Source of the DNA: Cryobacterium cryoconiti
GTDB taxonomy: Bacteria; Actinomycetota; Actinomycetes; Actinomycetales; Microbacteriaceae
Length of the DNA stretch: 64,000 bases
Assembly: GCF_004403065.1 (NCBI RefSeq)
Contig: NZ_SOHA01000028.1
Coordinates: forward strand, 145,351-209,350
Reading direction: 5' to 3'
The translations under genes were made by a program, and so were the position numbers. Positions within the stretch are counted from its first letter, which is position 1, and each line of letters starts with the position of its first letter. The notes below the pieces were generated by a model, which saw only the letters and a list, made by a program, of their open reading frames with translations, was not told the DNA's origin and ran no database searches. Shown here in pieces: positions 1 to 9,067 of this stretch.

Positions 1-53
1 CGCTGTCTGGGCCACGAATTCGTGCCCATGCAATAGAAAAGGATTGAAATTTA

Positions 54-1031
54 GTGACTGACACGAATCGCGACGACGTCGACTGGGCCACCGCCGCCGA
101 GCAGTCCTCCACCGAGGACGAGGCGCAGGAGGGCAACACCCTCGCCGCCGACGAAGACTCCGTAGAGGCCGCCGAGCAGGTCGCCGTGCACGTGTTCGAT
201 CCGAGCGTGGGCGTGGAAGTCAACCTCGACGCCGCGCTCGACGCGCTGGCCGAGACCGCTGACCCGGCCGCTGACGCACTCGTCGACGACGCCCTCGACA
301 TCGACTCCGCCGACGAGGCCGAGGCCGCCGTCGAAGCCGTTGAAGGCGAAGAGGCAGCCGATGCCGCCGAGGCAACGGATGCCGCGGCCGAGCCCGCCGA
401 AGACGAGACCCCCGAAGACCCCTACGAAGAATTCCGCAAGGAACTGCGCTTCCAGCCCGGCAAGTGGTTCGTCATCCACTCCTACGCCGGCTTCGAGCGC
501 CGTGTGAAGTCGAACATCGAGAACCGCAAGCAGTCCATGGCCATGGAAGATTTCATCTACCAGGTCGAGGTTCCGATGGAAGACGTCGTCGAGATCAAGA
601 ATGGCCAGCGCAAGATGGTCACCCGCGTGCGCATCCCCGGCTACGTGCTGGTGCGCATGGACCTCAACGAAGACAGCTGGTCCGTGGTGCGTCACACGCC
701 CGGCGTCACCGGCTTCGTGGGCAACGCGCACAACCCCACGCCGCTGCGCTTCGAGGAAGCTTTCGGCATGCTGAAGAGCCTCGTCGAGATTCAGGACGTC
801 CCCACCGCCAAGACCGGCGGCCACGGCGGCAAGGTTCCGACCCGCGCCCTCCCGGCCGAGATCGACTACGAGATCGGCGAGACGATCACGATCAAGGAAG
901 GCTCGTTCGCTGGCCTGCCCGGATCGATCAGCGAGATCAAGGCGGAGAGCGGCAAGCTCATCGTGCTGGTTTCCCTCTTCGAGCGCGAGACCCCGGTGGA
1001 GCTCAGCTTCGACCAGGTCACCAAGCTCTAG
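54..1031 (+). CDS. nusG: Transcription termination/antitermination factor NusG
   Basis: NusG binds RNA polymerase and couples it to Rho and to ribosomes. The protein has 325 residues. Residues 1-130 are an acidic, Ala/Glu/Asp-rich, probably disordered extension. The NGN domain begins near residue 137 ([20 protein letters not shown]) and a C-terminal KOW domain covers about 272-325. Actinobacterial NusG proteins commonly carry such extensions; enterobacterial NusG is only about 180 residues. The start is GTG at 54 with a GGA element at 41-43. It is followed by rplK and rplA, the standard order. secE, normally upstream, would lie outside the window. Confidence 0.96.
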   Translation: MTDTNRDDVDWATAAEQSSTEDEAQEGNTLAADEDSVEAAEQVAVHVFDPSVGVEVNLDAALDALAETADPAADALVDDALDIDSADEAEAAVEAVEGEEAADAAEATDAAAEPAEDETPEDPYEEFRKELRFQPGKWFVIHSYAGFERRVKSNIENRKQSMAMEDFIYQVEVPMEDVVEIKNGQRKMVTRVRIPGYVLVRMDLNEDSWSVVRHTPGVTGFVGNAHNPTPLRFEEAFGMLKSLVEIQDVPTAKTGGHGGKVPTRALPAEIDYEIGETITIKEGSFAGLPGSISEIKAESGKLIVLVSLFERETPVELSFDQVTKL

Positions 1032-1149
1032 ACCGCCCAGCACCACACGGGTTCGCGCCCGCACCCCACAGATTTAAGTTCACCGGGGCCCGTCCGGGCC
1101 ACCGGGAGAGCGGCCCTGGCTGCTCGTCATTACAAAGTAAGGAAGAACA

Positions 1150-1581
1150 ATGGCACCGAAGAAGAAGGTAACTGGTCTGATCAAGCTTCAGATCAAGGCC
1201 GGCGCCGCCAACCCCGCACCGCCCATCGGGCCGGCACTGGGTCAGCACGGCGTCAACATCATGGAATTCTGCAAGGCGTACAACGCTCAGACGGAATCCC
1301 AGCGCGGCAACGTCATCCCGGTGGAAATCACCGTCTACGACGACCGTTCATTCACGTTCATCCTGAAGACCCCGCCGGCGGCGGAGCTCATCAAGAAGGC
1401 GGCCGGCGTCGCCAAGGGCAGCGGCACCCCGCACACCGTCAAGGTTGCCAAGCTCACCAAGGCTCAGGTCCGCGAAATCGCCGAGGCCAAGATGGTTGAC
1501 CTCAACGCCAACGACCTCGACGCAGCGTCGAAGATCATCGCCGGCACCGCCCGCTCCATGGGCATCACGGTCGAGGCGTAA
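1150..1581 (+). CDS. rplK: 50S ribosomal protein L11
   Basis: L11 binds 23S rRNA at the GTPase-associated centre with L10 and L7/L12. The 143-residue length is typical. The conserved N-terminal block [20 protein letters not shown] is seen at about residues 22-41. The C-terminal RNA-binding domain ends with the usual G-T-A-RSMGI motif. A strong Shine-Dalgarno (AAGGAAG, 1139-1145) precedes the ATG. The 118-bp gap from nusG could hold a separate promoter, but none was identified with confidence. Confidence 0.97.
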   Translation: MAPKKKVTGLIKLQIKAGAANPAPPIGPALGQHGVNIMEFCKAYNAQTESQRGNVIPVEITVYDDRSFTFILKTPPAAELIKKAAGVAKGSGTPHTVKVAKLTKAQVREIAEAKMVDLNANDLDAASKIIAGTARSMGITVEA

Positions 1582-1673
1582 CCACCTCCACCCGGCATCC
1601 GCCACCAGCACGACGTGGAAGAGCCCGCCAGGCTCGCACCACACTCTCAATTTCGTTTTACAGGAGATTCAAC

Positions 1674-2363
1674 ATGGCACAGAAGTCAAAGGCCTACCGG
1701 GCCGCGGCCGAGAAGATCGACGCCGACAAGTTCTACACCCCGACCGAGGCCGTCACCCTGGCCCGGGAGACCGGTTCCGCTAACTTCAACTCGACCGTTG
1801 AGGTTGCCCTCAAGCTCGGCGTGGACCCCCGCAAGGCTGACCAGATGGTTCGCGGTACCGTGATTCTTCCTCACGGCACCGGCCGCACCGCCCGCGTCAT
1901 CGTCTTCGCAACGGGCCCCGCGGCCGAGGCAGCCATCGCTGCCGGCGCCGACGAGGTCGGTGGCGACGAGCTCATCGAGAAGGTTGCCGCCGGCTACACC
2001 TCGTTCGACTCCGCCGTCTCCACCCCGGAGCTCATGGGCAAAGTCGGTCGTCTGGGTAAGGTCCTCGGCCCGCGCGGCCTCATGCCGAACCCGAAGACCG
2101 GAACCGTGACGCCCGACGTCGCGCGCGCCGTGTCCGACATCAAGGGTGGAAAGATCGCGTTCCGCGTCGACAAGCACGCCAACGTGCAGTTCGTCGTCGG
2201 CAAGGCGTCCTTCACCGCTGAGCAGCTGAACGAGAACATCAGCGCCGCTCTCGAGGAGATCGTCCGCCTCAAGCCCAGCTCGTCCAAGGGCCGCTACATC
2301 ATGAAGGGTGCCGTTTCGACCACGTTCGGCCCCGGCATCCAGCTCGATGTGAACAGCATCTAG
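1674..2363 (+). CDS. rplA: 50S ribosomal protein L1
   Basis: L1 forms the mobile L1 stalk near the E site and often represses its own operon by binding the mRNA. The protein has 229 residues. Conserved L1 features include [13 protein letters not shown] in the N-terminal half and [15 protein letters not shown] in the middle. An AGGAG element lies 8 bases before the ATG. rplA ends the nusG-rplK-rplA unit and is followed directly by an intrinsic terminator. rplJ and rplL, usually close by, lie 28 kb downstream here. Confidence 0.97.
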   Translation: MAQKSKAYRAAAEKIDADKFYTPTEAVTLARETGSANFNSTVEVALKLGVDPRKADQMVRGTVILPHGTGRTARVIVFATGPAAEAAIAAGADEVGGDELIEKVAAGYTSFDSAVSTPELMGKVGRLGKVLGPRGLMPNPKTGTVTPDVARAVSDIKGGKIAFRVDKHANVQFVVGKASFTAEQLNENISAALEEIVRLKPSSSKGRYIMKGAVSTTFGPGIQLDVNSI

Positions 2364-2390
2364 TCAGTTTCACTGCGGTTCTGCCGCACC

Positions 2391-2427
2391 AGGAAGGGCC
2401 CGTCGCGAGACGGGCCCTTCCTTCGTT
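2391..2427 (+). terminator. Intrinsic terminator after rplA
   Basis: Perfect 14-bp stem (AGGAAGGGCCCGTC, 2391-2404, pairing with 2409-2422) with a GCGA tetraloop, then TCGTT. It lies 27 bp after the rplA stop and before the convergent permease gene, so it probably ends transcription in both directions. Confidence 0.85.
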
Positions 2428-2459
2428 AACGCCGGCGGACGCGAGGCCCGGGCAGGTGC

Positions 2460-4004
2460 TCAGTCGTGGGCGGCCGTTGGGCGGGCATCCGTGCGCTCAG
2501 TGTTCTGCGGATGTGCGCGGAGCATGGCCGCGACGGCGATCGCGTCTCCCTCCGGCTGGTGCGACGCGCTGTGCGGCTGGGCGATGAAGAGGTAGAGCAG
2601 CCCGCTTCCCATCACCACGCCCAGCCCGATCAGCACGATCCAGTCGTCGAGGAACACCCCGGACGTGCCGGGCCGGGCCAGCAGGACCATGGCGAAGATG
2701 CCGTACGCCAGGGCGATCACGTTCACGATGAATCCGAGCGGTCCGAGGTTGAACGGCCCGGCCGGCCGCCAGCCCTTGACGCGCTGGCGGAGCGCAGCCA
2801 GCACCACGGCTTGGAACGCGACGTAGATGCCCAGCACCGCGAAAGCCGTGATCTGGGTCAGAATCGTGCTGCCACCAACATAGATCAGGATGCAGAACAG
2901 CAGCGGGATCGTGCAGGCCACGATCAGCGCGTTGACGGGGACGGCCGTGCGGGGGGACACGCGGCCCAGCCAGGTGCTGCCGGGGATCATGCCGTCCCGG
3001 GCGAACGAGAACAGGAGCCGGCTCGCCGCGGCCTGCAGGCTGAGCACGCAGGACAGGAACGCCGTGATCGCGACGACCAGGAACAGGTTGGCGCCGACCG
3101 TGCCGAGGGTGGCGTCGAGGATCGCGGGGATCGGGTCCACATCGGTGCCGTCGACCACGGCCTGCAGATCGGGTGCGGCCAGCACGTAGCCGCCGAAGGA
3201 GAAGAGGGCGGAGACCCCGCCCACCAGAATGGTGAGGATCATGGCTCGCGGGATGCCCCTGGCCGGGTCGGGCACTTCCTCGGCGACATCGCCGCAGGCC
3301 TCGAATCCGTAGAACAAGAACAGGCCGGCGAGGGCGGCACCCAGGAACGCGGCGGCGTAGGTGCCGTCGCCCTGCACCCCCATGGTGTCGAAGAAGACGC
3401 CGAACTCCTGCTTGCGCTGGAAGACGAGCAGGTAGAGGCCGAGGCCGATCACGCCGACCAGTTCGGCGGCGAGACCGATGCGGGCGACCCGCGCAAGCAT
3501 CTTCGTGCCGGAGAAGTTGAACAGGAAGGCAACCACGAGGAACAGCACCGAGAGGCCGAGGGTCACCTCCTTGGTCACGGGGGCGTTGATCAGGCTGCCG
3601 AGGAAGCCGCTGCCGAATTCCGCGACGGCGGTGATCGTGACGAGCATCGCCCAGACGTAGACCCAGGCGGCCATCCAGGCGTAGCGCTTGCCCCAGAGGC
3701 GCCGGGTCCACGGGTAGATGCCGCCCGCGATCGGATACTGGGACACGACCTCCCCGAAGACGAGGGCCACGAGCAGCTGCCCGGTGCCCACGATGACGAG
3801 CCAGAAGATCGAGGGTGGCCCGCCCGTGCTCAGGGCGAGGGCGAAGAGCGAGTACACGCCCACGAGTGGGGAGAGGTAGGTGAATCCCAGGGCGAAGTTG
3901 CCCCAGAGTGACATGGAGCGATGGAACGAGTCCTCGTAGCCGAGGGCTTTGAGGTGCTCGGCGTCGCCGAGCCCCTTCTTCTGTGGAGATGAGTTCGCTG
4001 ACAT
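2460..4004 (-). CDS. APC-superfamily amino acid permease
   Basis: Predicted inner-membrane amino-acid or amine transporter of about 514 residues with some 12 hydrophobic helices. Residues shortly after the start (GYEDSFHRSMSLWGNFALGF) and the SQYPIAGGIYPWTRRLWG segment resemble the GABA/amino-acid permease branch of the APC superfamily. The ATG at 4004 was chosen because GGAAAGG lies 5 bases upstream on the minus strand; further in-frame starts up to 4100 lack a ribosome-binding site. It is the last gene of a same-strand set with the Cache protein and the GntR regulator. Substrate unknown; an amine or amino acid is inferred from family and neighbours. Confidence 0.85.
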   Translation of the reverse strand: MSANSSPQKKGLGDAEHLKALGYEDSFHRSMSLWGNFALGFTYLSPLVGVYSLFALALSTGGPPSIFWLVIVGTGQLLVALVFGEVVSQYPIAGGIYPWTRRLWGKRYAWMAAWVYVWAMLVTITAVAEFGSGFLGSLINAPVTKEVTLGLSVLFLVVAFLFNFSGTKMLARVARIGLAAELVGVIGLGLYLLVFQRKQEFGVFFDTMGVQGDGTYAAAFLGAALAGLFLFYGFEACGDVAEEVPDPARGIPRAMILTILVGGVSALFSFGGYVLAAPDLQAVVDGTDVDPIPAILDATLGTVGANLFLVVAITAFLSCVLSLQAAASRLLFSFARDGMIPGSTWLGRVSPRTAVPVNALIVACTIPLLFCILIYVGGSTILTQITAFAVLGIYVAFQAVVLAALRQRVKGWRPAGPFNLGPLGFIVNVIALAYGIFAMVLLARPGTSGVFLDDWIVLIGLGVVMGSGLLYLFIAQPHSASHQPEGDAIAVAAMLRAHPQNTERTDARPTAAHD

Positions 4005-4142
4005 CATGACCTTTCCGATCGAGCCGGAGGGACGCGGCCACCCAGACGTGGCCGCGGGCATCTCGTGGGTGTGCTCAACATAGTGGATGCCCGCCATCAA
4101 AGGTATAGAACCGGATGATTGATTTTCCGGCGACAGTTCCCG

Positions 4143-4186
4143 TTCCGGTCGAGAGTGACCCGCGGAACGGGCACTCTCGACCGGAA
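4143..4186. repeat. Intergenic hairpin, family B copy 1
   Basis: Perfect 15-bp arms (TTCCGGTCGAGAGTG, 4143-4157, and its complement, 4172-4186) around a 14-nt centre. The same arm sequence recurs at 60429-60486 and 62767-62824, and a variant at 53985-54036. This copy lies between the permease start and the Cache-gene stop, inside a same-strand gene set. No T-run follows. Confidence 0.8.
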
Positions 4187-4245
4187 AGGTGCTATCTGAC
4201 GGGGGCCTGAGGGTGCGACGGCTTTCCTGTCACGGGCCGCGATGG

Positions 4246-5028
4246 TCAGTGCGGGGCGGCCCGCACCCGCATGGCGAGCAGGAACGGGGTGCCCGGGCAC
4301 GGCACCTGCACGTAATCGGCCAGCGGATGCCGCCCGTTCGGCAGCACGTCACCGGGAGGTAGCGAGGGCTCGGTCGACGTGACGACGCGACCGGACGCGT
4401 TGACCAGCGCAACCGGGCTCGCCAGGGCGAGGAAATGGGGCAGCAACACCTGTTCGAGGCTCTTCACGGAGACATCCGCTCCGACGACGCCGACCATTTC
4501 CTCCCCGACCCGCACAGGCATGGTCAGCGTGATCACGTAGTCGAACGTGCACAGGTGGTCGACGTAGGGGCCGGTGACATGGGTCCGGGCGGTCGCTTCG
4601 GGGACCTGGTACCACTCCAGCTCCCGGAAATCGCGCAGGAATTCGGTGTTCACCCGCGCAGCGAGGTCCAGCCGGCTCGGCGCCGTCGTGGTGCCGAGCA
4701 ACGGGGTGCCGGCGAGCGGGCCCAGCCACCAGGCGAAATGGAACTCGCGCCCGGTCACGAACTGCGGCGCAGCGATGAAGCCCGCGCCGGTCATCAGTGA
4801 CGCCGGGTCGGGCGTCATCGCCCGGGGCGTGCCTCGCAGGGCGGGCACGACGAGCCGTTCCACCAGGGCATCCAACTCCGCCGCCTGTACCGGTCCCGCG
4901 CTGACGATCAGGTCGCGCCAACCGCCGAGGATGTGAAAGGCGCGGGCGAAGATGTCGCTGACCTCGGCGACGCAGGAGGCCAGGGTGACCGGGGCATCCG
5001 TGGACTCAGGCGGTAGCGACGGCTGCAT
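4246..5028 (-). CDS. Cache (PDC)-type sensor domain protein
   Basis: 260-residue protein without an obvious signal peptide or membrane helix. The C-terminal half has the pattern of small-ligand Cache/PDC domains: YVDHLCTFDYVITLTMPV (about 156-173), then VGVVGADVSVKSLEQ and VALVNASGRVVTSTE. In related actinobacteria such stand-alone Cache proteins sit beside GntR regulators and permeases, which matches here. Its 5' end overlaps the GntR gene by 23 bp, so the two are probably translationally coupled. A sensing role for the permease substrate is inference. Confidence 0.7.
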   Translation of the reverse strand: MQPSLPPESTDAPVTLASCVAEVSDIFARAFHILGGWRDLIVSAGPVQAAELDALVERLVVPALRGTPRAMTPDPASLMTGAGFIAAPQFVTGREFHFAWWLGPLAGTPLLGTTTAPSRLDLAARVNTEFLRDFRELEWYQVPEATARTHVTGPYVDHLCTFDYVITLTMPVRVGEEMVGVVGADVSVKSLEQVLLPHFLALASPVALVNASGRVVTSTEPSLPPGDVLPNGRHPLADYVQVPCPGTPFLLAMRVRAAPH

Positions 5029-5779
5029 AGAGCGGCCCGCCCCGTTCGGTTCTCGTCTTCGCCGCGAGCAGCCACTCGCTCAGCTCCCGCGCCTGGTCGG
5101 CGACCAGGGTGCGCGCCGCCAGCGGCTCGCCGCGGGCGATGGCGGCGGCGATCTCCCTGTTGCCCGCCGCCACCCGGTCGCGAGCCTGCGGATCGCCGAG
5201 GGCGAGCAGCAGCAGCGGACCGAATTCCGCCTGCAAACGGATGTGCTCGCGCACCAGCCGCGGCGACTGGCTGAGGACCGCGAGCTCGAGGAGGAACCCG
5301 CCCGCGGTGGCGCGGGCTCCGGCGGCCCCGCTTCCCGGCGCGGTGTGCAGCCACCCGCGGAGCCGGTCGGCGTCGGCGGGGGAGGCGCGCAGGGCAGCGC
5401 GTTCTGCGCAGCCCTCGAGGATCGTGGAGAAATACACGAACAGGTCGGACAGCTCCACCTGGGCCAGGCCGCGGAGCCGGGACTGCAGCAGCGTGCCGTG
5501 CGGGGCATCCGTCTGAATCACGAAGCTGCCGCCCTCGCGGCCGCGACGGGTCTCGACCAGGGCTGCGTCACGCAGCATGACGAGGGCGTCGCGCACGGTG
5601 ATCAGGGCCACTCCGAAGCGCCGCGCCAGTTCCTGCTCGCTCGGCAGACGCTCGCCCGGGGTGAGCACACCGAGAATGATGGCGTCGGTGAGGCGCCGCG
5701 CGACCTGTTCGGCGCGCCCGGCTTCGTCCAGCTGCGCGAAGATCGCCTCCCGGGCTCCGGGTCGCAGCTGAGGCTCCAT
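5006..5779 (-). CDS. GntR-family regulator (FadR/FCD type)
   Basis: 257 residues. An N-terminal winged helix (about 22-90) contains PSEQELARRFGVALITVRDA, typical of GntR proteins. An all-helical FCD ligand domain follows, with Arg and His residues suited to a carboxylate or metal site. First gene of the GntR-Cache-permease set and divergent from the CoA-transferase gene; the 116-bp intergenic region probably holds its operator. It likely controls the permease operon and possibly the divergent catabolic genes (inference). Confidence 0.85.
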   Translation of the reverse strand: MEPQLRPGAREAIFAQLDEAGRAEQVARRLTDAIILGVLTPGERLPSEQELARRFGVALITVRDALVMLRDAALVETRRGREGGSFVIQTDAPHGTLLQSRLRGLAQVELSDLFVYFSTILEGCAERAALRASPADADRLRGWLHTAPGSGAAGARATAGGFLLELAVLSQSPRLVREHIRLQAEFGPLLLLALGDPQARDRVAAGNREIAAAIARGEPLAARTLVADQARELSEWLLAAKTRTERGGPLYAAVATA

Positions 5780-5895
5780 GGGCCCAATCTAGCGGAACGG
5801 CGTCGAGGTGACGGAGCCAATCATTCGCTATAGGATCAATTCACAGCGACCACTGGCGGAGCCCGTGGTCGAGTCGACGGGGACAGGGGTGGGTC

Positions 5896-7095
5896 GTGCC
5901 GCAGGACAGAACCGCGCAGCCGCTGGCGGGCCTGCGCGTCGCCGATTTCTCGCGGGTGCTGGCCGGGCCCTACGCCACCATGATGCTGGCCGACTTCGGC
6001 GCCGACGTGATCAAGATCGAGAGTCCAACCGGCGACGACACCCGCCAGTGGCGGCCCCCGGTCACCGCGCAGGGAGACTCGACCTACTTCGGATCGGTGA
6101 ACCGCAACAAGCGGAGCGTCGTCTGCGACCTCGGCACCGACGCCGGTCTGGCCGAGGCCCGGCACCTCGCGGAGACCGCCGACGTCGTGGTGGAGAACTT
6201 CCGGCCGGGAGTGATGGACCGCTTCGGGCTGGGCTTCGAGCAGGTGGCGGCCGCCAACCCGCGGGTCGTGTACTGCTCGATCACCGGTTTCGGCGCGGGC
6301 ACCGGCGCGCGCCTGCCCGGATACGACCTGCTGGTGCAGGCGGTCGGCGGGCTGATGAGCGTCACCGGGCGCCCGGACGAGGAGCCGAGCAAAGTGGGGG
6401 TGGCCCTCGTGGACGTGCTCACCGGGCTCAACGCGCTGAGCGGCATCCTGCTCGCGCTGCGTGCGCGCGACGCGGCCGACGCCGACGTCGTCACCGCCGC
6501 CGGCCACCGGGTGGAGGTGGACCTGCTGACCACCCTGCTCTCCGCGCTGACCAACCAGGCCGCCGGCACGCTCGCGACCGGGCAGTCGCCGGTCCGGTTG
6601 GGCAACGCCCACCCGAGCATCGCCCCCTACGAACTCTTCGACGCCGCCGACCGGCCGCTGGTGATCGCGGTGGGCAACGACCGCCAGTTCCGCACCCTGG
6701 TGCGCCTGCTCGGGGCGCCCGGACTCGCCGACGACGACCGGTTTCGCGGCAACGGCGACCGGGTGCGGCACCGGGCGCTGCTCAAGACCGTGCTCGAAGA
6801 CCTGCTCCGGCCCGAGCCTGCCGCGCACTGGGTGGGCATTCTGACGGATGCCGGCGTGCCGGCCGGCCTGGTCAACTCCCTCGACGAGGCCTTCGCCTTC
6901 GCCTCCGCGCTGGGGCTGGACCCGGTGGTCGAACTCGATCAGGCCGGCCGTAGCAGCCGGCAGGTTGCCAACCCCATCCACCTCGCCGGCCGACCGCCCG
7001 CGTACCGCCTGTGCCCTCCGCGGCTGGGCGAGCACGCCGGTGCCGACTGGCTCGATCCCGCTCGTGTTCCGCCGACCCCCGAAGGACTCTCGTGA
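5896..7095 (+). CDS. Class III CoA-transferase (CaiB/BaiF family)
   Basis: 399 residues. Family III CoA-transferases move CoA between carboxylic acids through an aspartyl-CoA thioester. N-terminal motifs LRVADFSRVLAGPYATMMLADFGADVIKIE are split here as DFSRVLAGPYATMMLADFG (18-36) and ADVIKIE. The expected catalytic Asp is D173 in VALVDVLTG. The start is GTG at 5896. The stop overlaps the GTG of the next gene (GTGA, 7092-7095). The dehydrogenase downstream resembles glutaryl-CoA dehydrogenase, so succinyl-CoA:glutarate CoA-transfer is the most attractive role, by analogy with the mammalian SUGCT/GCDH pair (inference). Confidence 0.88.
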   Translation: MPQDRTAQPLAGLRVADFSRVLAGPYATMMLADFGADVIKIESPTGDDTRQWRPPVTAQGDSTYFGSVNRNKRSVVCDLGTDAGLAEARHLAETADVVVENFRPGVMDRFGLGFEQVAAANPRVVYCSITGFGAGTGARLPGYDLLVQAVGGLMSVTGRPDEEPSKVGVALVDVLTGLNALSGILLALRARDAADADVVTAAGHRVEVDLLTTLLSALTNQAAGTLATGQSPVRLGNAHPSIAPYELFDAADRPLVIAVGNDRQFRTLVRLLGAPGLADDDRFRGNGDRVRHRALLKTVLEDLLRPEPAAHWVGILTDAGVPAGLVNSLDEAFAFASALGLDPVVELDQAGRSSRQVANPIHLAGRPPAYRLCPPRLGEHAGADWLDPARVPPTPEGLS

Positions 7096-8288
7096 CCGCC
7101 GCAGCCCGCCCCACCCCGCTTGTGCACGCCCCCCTCGTCGACGCCGTGTTCGACCTCGACGCCCTGCTCGAACCGGAGGAGATCATCTGGTCTCGTGCGG
7201 CGCGTGCGTTCGCGACCAATCGCATCTTGCCCACTGTCGAGGCAGATTTCGAGGCGAAGCACTTCCGGGCCGAACTGATCCCCGAGCTCGGCCGGGCCGG
7301 ATTTCTCGGCATGCACCTCACCGGGTACGGCTGTGCCGGTGCCGGCGCGGTCAGCTACGGGCTGGTCTGCCTCGAGCTGGAGGCCGCGGACAGCGGCTGG
7401 CGCACCTTCGTCTCGGTGCAGGGTTCCCTGGCGATGTCGGCGATCCACAAGTACGGCTCCGAGGAGCAGAAGCAGCGCTGGCTGCCGGGGATGGCCGCCG
7501 GAGAGCTCGTGGGCTGCTTCGCGCTGACCGAACCGACCGGCGGCAGCGACCCGGCCGCCATGGCGACCACCGCCCGCCGCGATGCCGATGGCTGGGTGAT
7601 CGAGGGCACCAAGCGCTGGATCGGGTTGGCCAGCATCGCCGACGTCGCCGTCGTGTGGGCGCAGACGGATGCCGGTGTGCGCGGATTCCTGGTGCCCACC
7701 GACACCGCGGGCTTCACCGCCACCCCCATCGACGGCAAGCTGTCGATGCGCGCGTCGATCCAGTGCGACGTGCTCCTGGACAGCGTGCGGGTGCCGTTCG
7801 ACGCGATCCTGCCCGGTGCCGCGGGGCTGTCCGGGCCGTTCGGCTGCCTCAACGAGGCGCGTTTCGGCATCGTCTGGGGGGCCATGGGCGCCGCCCGCAG
7901 CTGCCTCGACGCCGCCATCGGCCGCTCCAAGACCCGGGAGGTGTTCGGCAAGCCGATCGGGGCGACCCAGCTGATCCAGGCCAAGCTCGCCGACATGCTC
8001 GTGGAGTACGAGAAGGGTGTTCTGCTCGCCCTGCACCTCGGCCGGCTCAAGGAGAGGGGAACACTCACCCCGGCCCAGATCAGCGTGGGCAAGCTCAACA
8101 GTGTGCGTGAGGCGATCCAGATCGCCCGCGAGGCCCGCGCGATCCTCGGCGGCGATGGCATCACCAGTGAGTTCCCGGTGATGCGGCACATGGCGAACCT
8201 GGAATCGGTGCGCACCTATGAGGGCACCGACGAGATCCACCAGCTTGTGCTGGGCCGCGCCCTGACCGACCTGAACGCGTTCGGCTGA
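7092..8288 (+). CDS. gcdH: Acyl-CoA dehydrogenase, glutaryl-CoA dehydrogenase-like
   Basis: 398 residues. FAD-dependent alpha,beta-oxidation of an acyl-CoA; glutaryl-CoA dehydrogenase also decarboxylates its product to crotonyl-CoA. Segments match known GCDH closely: YGSEEQKQRWLP, GELVGCFALTEPTGGSDP, GPFGCLNEARFGIVWG and ILGGDGI. The catalytic base is expected at E377 in TYEGTDEIH. The start GTG (7092) overlaps the upstream stop and has a GAAGGA ribosome-binding site at 7081-7086; an earlier in-frame ATG at 7011 would lie inside the transferase gene. Probably forms a glutarate/lysine catabolic pair with the transferase. Confidence 0.9.
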   Translation: MTAAARPTPLVHAPLVDAVFDLDALLEPEEIIWSRAARAFATNRILPTVEADFEAKHFRAELIPELGRAGFLGMHLTGYGCAGAGAVSYGLVCLELEAADSGWRTFVSVQGSLAMSAIHKYGSEEQKQRWLPGMAAGELVGCFALTEPTGGSDPAAMATTARRDADGWVIEGTKRWIGLASIADVAVVWAQTDAGVRGFLVPTDTAGFTATPIDGKLSMRASIQCDVLLDSVRVPFDAILPGAAGLSGPFGCLNEARFGIVWGAMGAARSCLDAAIGRSKTREVFGKPIGATQLIQAKLADMLVEYEKGVLLALHLGRLKERGTLTPAQISVGKLNSVREAIQIAREARAILGGDGITSEFPVMRHMANLESVRTYEGTDEIHQLVLGRALTDLNAFG

Positions 8289-8371
8289 GCCGATTTGTGA
8301 GAGAGTGTGCAAGCACATCGATGGGCCCGGCAGGCCGATCGGCGGGGGAGAATCAACCGGGGGAGGGCACA

Positions 8372-9067
8372 ATGCCGGTGACAGGCGGCCAGACCGTATT
8401 CGCGAACCTGCGCGCGCGCATCCTTTCGGGGGAGTTGCCCGCCAGAGCCACGCTGCGGGAAACGGCTCTCGCCCAGGAGCTCGGCGTCAGTCGCACCCCC
8501 GTGCGGGAGGCCCTGCGCCGGCTTGATGAGGCCGGCCTGGTGGAGTTCGTGCCCAATCGGGGCGCCACCGTCGTGGAGTGGACTTCCGAGCAGATCCGGG
8601 AGACCTATTTTCTGCGCGCGGCCCTGGAGAGCCGCGCGGCGGGCCTCGCGGCGGCTCGGATCGAGCCTGCCGACCTCGACCGGCTCGCCGTGCTGATCGA
8701 GGCCATGGAGGAATTCGTGTGCGCCACCGACGACGCCGGCATCGACCGGCTGGCGGTGCTCAACGCCGAATTCCACCGCATCATCGTGGCTGCCTCAGGC
8801 AGCAGCCAGCTGTTGATCCTGACCGGGTCGGTCGGCCGGGCGCCGATGATGGCCCGGCTCTTTCGCCGGGATGCGGCCGCGTTCCGGGCGGGCAGCAACC
8901 ACCAGCATCGCGACATCCTGACCGCGCTCCGATCGGGCGACGCGCTCTGGGCCGAGGTGGCCATGCGCTGCCACATCCTCGCTGCGCGCAATGCGGTCGC
9001 GGTTCAGGGCGCGGGCGCGATTGTGGGTTCAGGGCCTCATGACGCGGCGGACGCGCCGCCGCTCTAG
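8372..9067 (+). CDS. GntR-family regulator (FCD type)
   Basis: 231 residues. The winged helix (about 8-75) includes LRETALAQELGVSRTPVREA, followed by an FCD domain with conserved Arg, Asp and His positions (NAEFHRIIVAASGS; NHQHRDILTAL). The ATG at 8372 follows a GGGAGG element; upstream in-frame codons lack one. It lies 83 bp after gcdH on the same strand and is probably the local repressor of the CoA-transferase/dehydrogenase genes. Its TAG stop overlaps the TAG of the convergent ABC gene (CTAG, 9064-9067). Confidence 0.87.
   Translation: MPVTGGQTVFANLRARILSGELPARATLRETALAQELGVSRTPVREALRRLDEAGLVEFVPNRGATVVEWTSEQIRETYFLRAALESRAAGLAAARIEPADLDRLAVLIEAMEEFVCATDDAGIDRLAVLNAEFHRIIVAASGSSQLLILTGSVGRAPMMARLFRRDAAAFRAGSNHQHRDILTALRSGDALWAEVAMRCHILAARNAVAVQGAGAIVGSGPHDAADAPPL

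Noticed and set aside
1..53. Short in-frame tail ending TAG at 34-36 as the end of secE
   Set aside because: The visible residues (RCLGHEFVPMQ) do not look like a SecE C-terminus, so no gene is called.
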